Notes under the pieces: generated by a model
Seen by the model: only the letters and a program-made list of their open reading frames with translations
Told to the model about the DNA's origin: nothing
Databases searched by the model: none
Position numbers and translations under genes: made by a program
In this document: piece by piece, positions 39,776 through 41,963 of the stretch
Layout: every line of letters begins with the position of its first letter
Position numbering within the stretch: position 1 is the first letter of the stretch
NCBI GenBank assembly: GCA_014763665.1
Contig: JACXUY010000011.1
Location: forward strand, 1-41,963
Origin: Gammaproteobacteria bacterium
Lineage (GTDB): Bacteria > Pseudomonadota > Gammaproteobacteria > Thiomicrospirales > Thiomicrospiraceae
DNA: 41,963 nucleotides
Direction: 5' to 3'

Positions 39776-39852
39776 ATGATAAAGACGAACTGTGAACAGG
39801 TCGTGACAGCAAGATGATGTTTTGGTAACAGCTCGGTGACAATTTGATGACA
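39776..39852 (-). promoter_or_regulatory. Six-fold Pho half-site array and -10 of olsB
   Basis: Read on the minus strand, half-sites start at 39847 (TGTCAT), 39836 (TGTCAC), 39825 (TGTTAC), 39814 (degenerate), 39803 (TGTCAC) and 39792 (partial), all in exact 11-base steps. Ten bases after the last is TATCAT (39776-39781), five of six with the -10 consensus. That is longer than the two to four half-sites usual for PhoB. Confidence 0.85.
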
Positions 39853-39861
39853 AAAGCGTTT

Positions 39862-39878
39862 TTTCATCTATTCGTCAT
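39862..39878 (+). promoter_or_regulatory. Weak forward Pho-box-like repeat before the EAL gene
   Basis: TTTCAT (39862-39867) and CGTCAT (39873-39878) are 11 bases apart and point to the c-di-GMP gene at 39980. A GATACT follows nine bases on as a weak -10. Each half-site has one or two mismatches, so this is tentative. Confidence 0.35.
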
Positions 39879-39979
39879 ATTCACTTGATACTCTAAAATG
39901 CCCTAAAGCAGGATTTGGGCATACCTTGAAAATTCACTTGGGTGTTTAAGAATGCCGATTTGTTTGAGGAAGTTAAAAG

Positions 39980-41758
39980 ATGCTATCGGAACTGGATAAT
40001 TGTCACCCATTACAAGAACTGGATCACCGGCTGTCTGATGAGAACCAAACGCTAGTGCATCGCATTATAGATCAGGAAACTGTTTACAGCGTTTTTCAAC
40101 CCATTATTCATTTAGACAATGGCAGTATTTTGGGCTACGAAGCGCTTTTACGTGGTCCTGAAGCAACCTCTTTCCATGCACCCATTCCTTTATTTCAGGC
40201 AGCAGAAGCGGTTGGTCGATTATTCGAGTTGGAATGTATTGCACGTAAAAAAGCCGTTCAAAGCTTCATTGAGCTAGATTTACCTGGCAAGCTATTCCTC
40301 AACATGAGTCCGATGAGTCTACAAGACCCGAACTTTCAGTCAGGACAAACCTTAGCGTTAATTGACAGCTTGGGCTTTTCGCCACAGCGCATCGTTATTG
40401 AGATTACCGAGCATCATCCCATTAAAGACTATCAGCTACTGATTAAAGCCGTTGAACACTATCGTGGCATGGGCTTCACCATTGCACTCGATGACTTGGG
40501 AGAGGGACACAGCAGTTTGCGCCTTTGGTCAGAGTTGCGTCCTGATTATGTCAAGCTGGACAAACACTTTATTACCCATTTAGAAACCGAAAGTAAGCAT
40601 AAATTACAATTTGTCAAAATCATCACAGAATTGGCGCAATCTGTGGAAACACGAGTGATTGCTGAAGGCGTTGAAACGCTTGGCTGTTTAGAGCTCCTGC
40701 AAGGCATTAATGTCCACTTAGGTCAGGGCTATTATTTTGCCAAACCCAGTAGAACGCCTATCACTAAACCCCAGTGGCAAATGCCCAACAATGTCGATAC
40801 CAGCCAAACAGTGCTTAGTCGTTACGCGCGCGATATCGTACAAGAAGCGCCCAGCATCCAAGACAGCATGCTCGTATCAGAAGCGGTCGACTTTTTTCTT
40901 CAACACCCCGAACATCAAGCCGTTGCCGTAGTCAATGAACACACGGTATTAGGGCTGCTAGAACGCAAACAAATGACCGACCTCTTTTCAAGTCGCTATG
41001 GTCGTGAACTCAATGCGCGTAAACGAATAAATCAATTTCTTGACAAACGCAGCCTGATTGTCAGTGCAAACACACCACTGGAAATCATCTCGAAAATGAT
41101 CACTCAACGCGATCACAACAATGCGCAAGGGGTCTTTGTTGTTACCGACGAGGGGCGTTACGTTGGGTTGGGCTATTTTAATGATCTGTTACGTGCGATT
41201 ACTGAAACCAAAATCGCCCTAGCTAAATCCGCCAATCCACTCACTGGCTTACCTGGTAACCAAGCCATTGAAAACGCTATTCAAAAACGGCTCAACAATC
41301 GTAAAAATTTTATGGTGCTTTATATCGATTTAGATCACTTTAAGGCGTTTAATGATTATTTCGGCTATGAACTAGGTGACAAAGCTCTGATAACCCTTGC
41401 ACGCATACTTGAAAACCATACACACCACTCCGAATTTATAGGTCATATTGGCGGTGATGATTTTATTCTGCTATGGAACAATGAGAAGGATTGGCAAAAA
41501 CGACTTGAAGGTATTTTTGCCGACTTTAGCAGCCACTATCCCGACTGGTATAGCCCAGAACAAATTCAGCAAAAGGGTTTTACTGGCAAAGACCGCAACA
41601 ATCAAACGCAATTTTTTTCACTCATGAGCTTATCGGTTGGCGTTATTCCCATCGAGGCTGGTCAATTCGAATTTCACCATCAACTGGCGCGTTTTTCCAG
41701 TGAAGCCAAGAAAAAAGCAAAAGTCATTGCTGGTAACTCTTGGCATTTATTTATTTAG
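39980..41758 (+). CDS. EAL-CBS-GGDEF cyclic-di-GMP turnover protein
   Basis: 592 residues, soluble. The N-terminal EAL domain (about 30-265) has EALLRG (54-59), FLNMSP, ITEHH, the ALDDLGEGHSS loop, YVKLDK, AEGVET and GQGYYF, so the metal and catalytic residues of a phosphodiesterase are present. Two CBS repeats (about 285-410) could bind adenine nucleotides. The C-terminal GGDEF domain carries GGDDF (491-495) in the active-site position, lacks an RxxD inhibitory site upstream, and may be a weak cyclase or a GTP sensor. GAGGAAG precedes the ATG. Divergent from olsB across a shared 237-base region rich in Pho sites. Confidence 0.9.
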   Translation: MLSELDNCHPLQELDHRLSDENQTLVHRIIDQETVYSVFQPIIHLDNGSILGYEALLRGPEATSFHAPIPLFQAAEAVGRLFELECIARKKAVQSFIELDLPGKLFLNMSPMSLQDPNFQSGQTLALIDSLGFSPQRIVIEITEHHPIKDYQLLIKAVEHYRGMGFTIALDDLGEGHSSLRLWSELRPDYVKLDKHFITHLETESKHKLQFVKIITELAQSVETRVIAEGVETLGCLELLQGINVHLGQGYYFAKPSRTPITKPQWQMPNNVDTSQTVLSRYARDIVQEAPSIQDSMLVSEAVDFFLQHPEHQAVAVVNEHTVLGLLERKQMTDLFSSRYGRELNARKRINQFLDKRSLIVSANTPLEIISKMITQRDHNNAQGVFVVTDEGRYVGLGYFNDLLRAITETKIALAKSANPLTGLPGNQAIENAIQKRLNNRKNFMVLYIDLDHFKAFNDYFGYELGDKALITLARILENHTHHSEFIGHIGGDDFILLWNNEKDWQKRLEGIFADFSSHYPDWYSPEQIQQKGFTGKDRNNQTQFFSLMSLSVGVIPIEAGQFEFHHQLARFSSEAKKKAKVIAGNSWHLFI

Positions 41759-41771
41759 TAACAAATCTTAA

Positions 41772-41963
41772 GGAAGGTCTGAATAATGGCTTCTGCTTCG
41801 CAGCACTAAAGCGTCGCTTCTCATTCAGACTTCCCATTCTCATTTTTGGGTTGGTGGAAGGACATTAAATCACGTGGTTAGCTGTTACTAAAATGCAGTC
41901 CTTCCCCCACACTTTATGGCACCGCAAGGTGACACCCCCATCCCTTTTGTATTTTTCAGACCT
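41772..41963. mobile_element. Probable MITE (IS5-like ends), cut by the window edge
   Basis: The left end GGAAGGTCTGAATAAT (41772-41787) is matched by ATTTTTCAGACCT at the very right edge (41951-41963); over the 13 overlapping bases 12 are inverted-complementary. Internal hairpins occur: GGAAGGTCTGAAT with ATTCAGACTTCC (41823-41834) and GGAAGGAC (41856-41863) with GTCCTTCC (41898-41905). There is no reading frame for a transposase, so this is a short non-autonomous element of about 195 bp. Ends beginning GGAAGG recall the IS5 family, from memory only. CTTAA precedes the left end; the other flank is outside the window. Confidence 0.5.

Overview
The window is a densely coded, unbroken stretch of chromosomal DNA from a Gram-negative member of the Pseudomonadota (Beta- or Gammaproteobacteria). 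The composition looks even throughout and codon use favours A/T-ending codons. Evidence for the group: PhoB/PhoR with long-form PstC and PstA, an FNR-type oxygen sensor, sigma-54/NtrC control of glnA and glnK, LPS genes (Kdo8N), an outer-membrane TorF-like protein and TolC-free core biosynthesis operons. Some gene orders (ilvBHC-pssA-leuA, kdsB near adk, torF-glnK-amtB) are familiar from Betaproteobacteria, whereas the very long PstC/PstA are familiar from Gammaproteobacteria, so I do not assign a genus. No phage, CRISPR array or complete insertion sequence is present; one probable MITE lies at the right edge.

Layout. 1-8.6 kb (minus strand): orn, then the branched-chain amino-acid operon ilvB-ilvH-ilvC (terminated), then pssA-leuA-holD-like-flavoprotein-rimI as a tightly overlapping string. 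8.7-14.6 kb (plus): phhB-rsgA, two tandem small cytochromes c, tRNA-Arg(CCT), dapD, and a two-component pair (a sensorless hybrid kinase with HPt and a LuxR-type regulator); a VOC protein lies on the other strand. 14.6-20 kb (minus): fnr with a perfect FNR box, the Kdo8N operon kdnA-kdnB-kdsB, tRNA-Phe and adk. A second perfect FNR box sits in the gap between the response regulator and fnr, in register with a -10 and an intrinsic terminator, suggesting a short FNR-activated RNA. 20-28.5 kb (minus): complete phosphate system pstC-pstA-pstB-phoU-phoB-phoR, with pstS downstream under its own Pho boxes. 28.5-34 kb (mostly plus): a nitrogen block glnA, torF-like porin, glnK-amtB; each of the three transcription units has a GG-N10-GC sigma-54 promoter. 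34-40 kb (minus): two sets of membrane-lipid genes, btaA-GNAT-plcP and olsB-plsC, each preceded by tandem 11-bp Pho half-sites placed ten bases before a -10. A DUF4395 membrane protein with a TetR-type operator lies between them, and an EAL-CBS-GGDEF protein ends the window.

How the genes work together. The most coherent signal is a phosphate-starvation programme: PhoR/PhoB senses low phosphate, PstSCAB scavenges it, PlcP can strip phosphate from phospholipids to leave diacylglycerol, BtaA can convert diacylglycerol into a homoserine (betaine-type) lipid, and OlsB/PlsC can make ornithine lipid. The btaA operon has no adjacent btaB N-methyltransferase and instead carries an uncharacterised GNAT-fold protein, so the final lipid may be something other than DGTS. 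Several start codons were moved here from the longest reading frame on the basis of ribosome-binding sites, family N-termini and promoter positions (rimI, ilvB, first cytochrome c, kdsB, kdnA, pstS, phoB, glnA, torF, GNAT, btaA).
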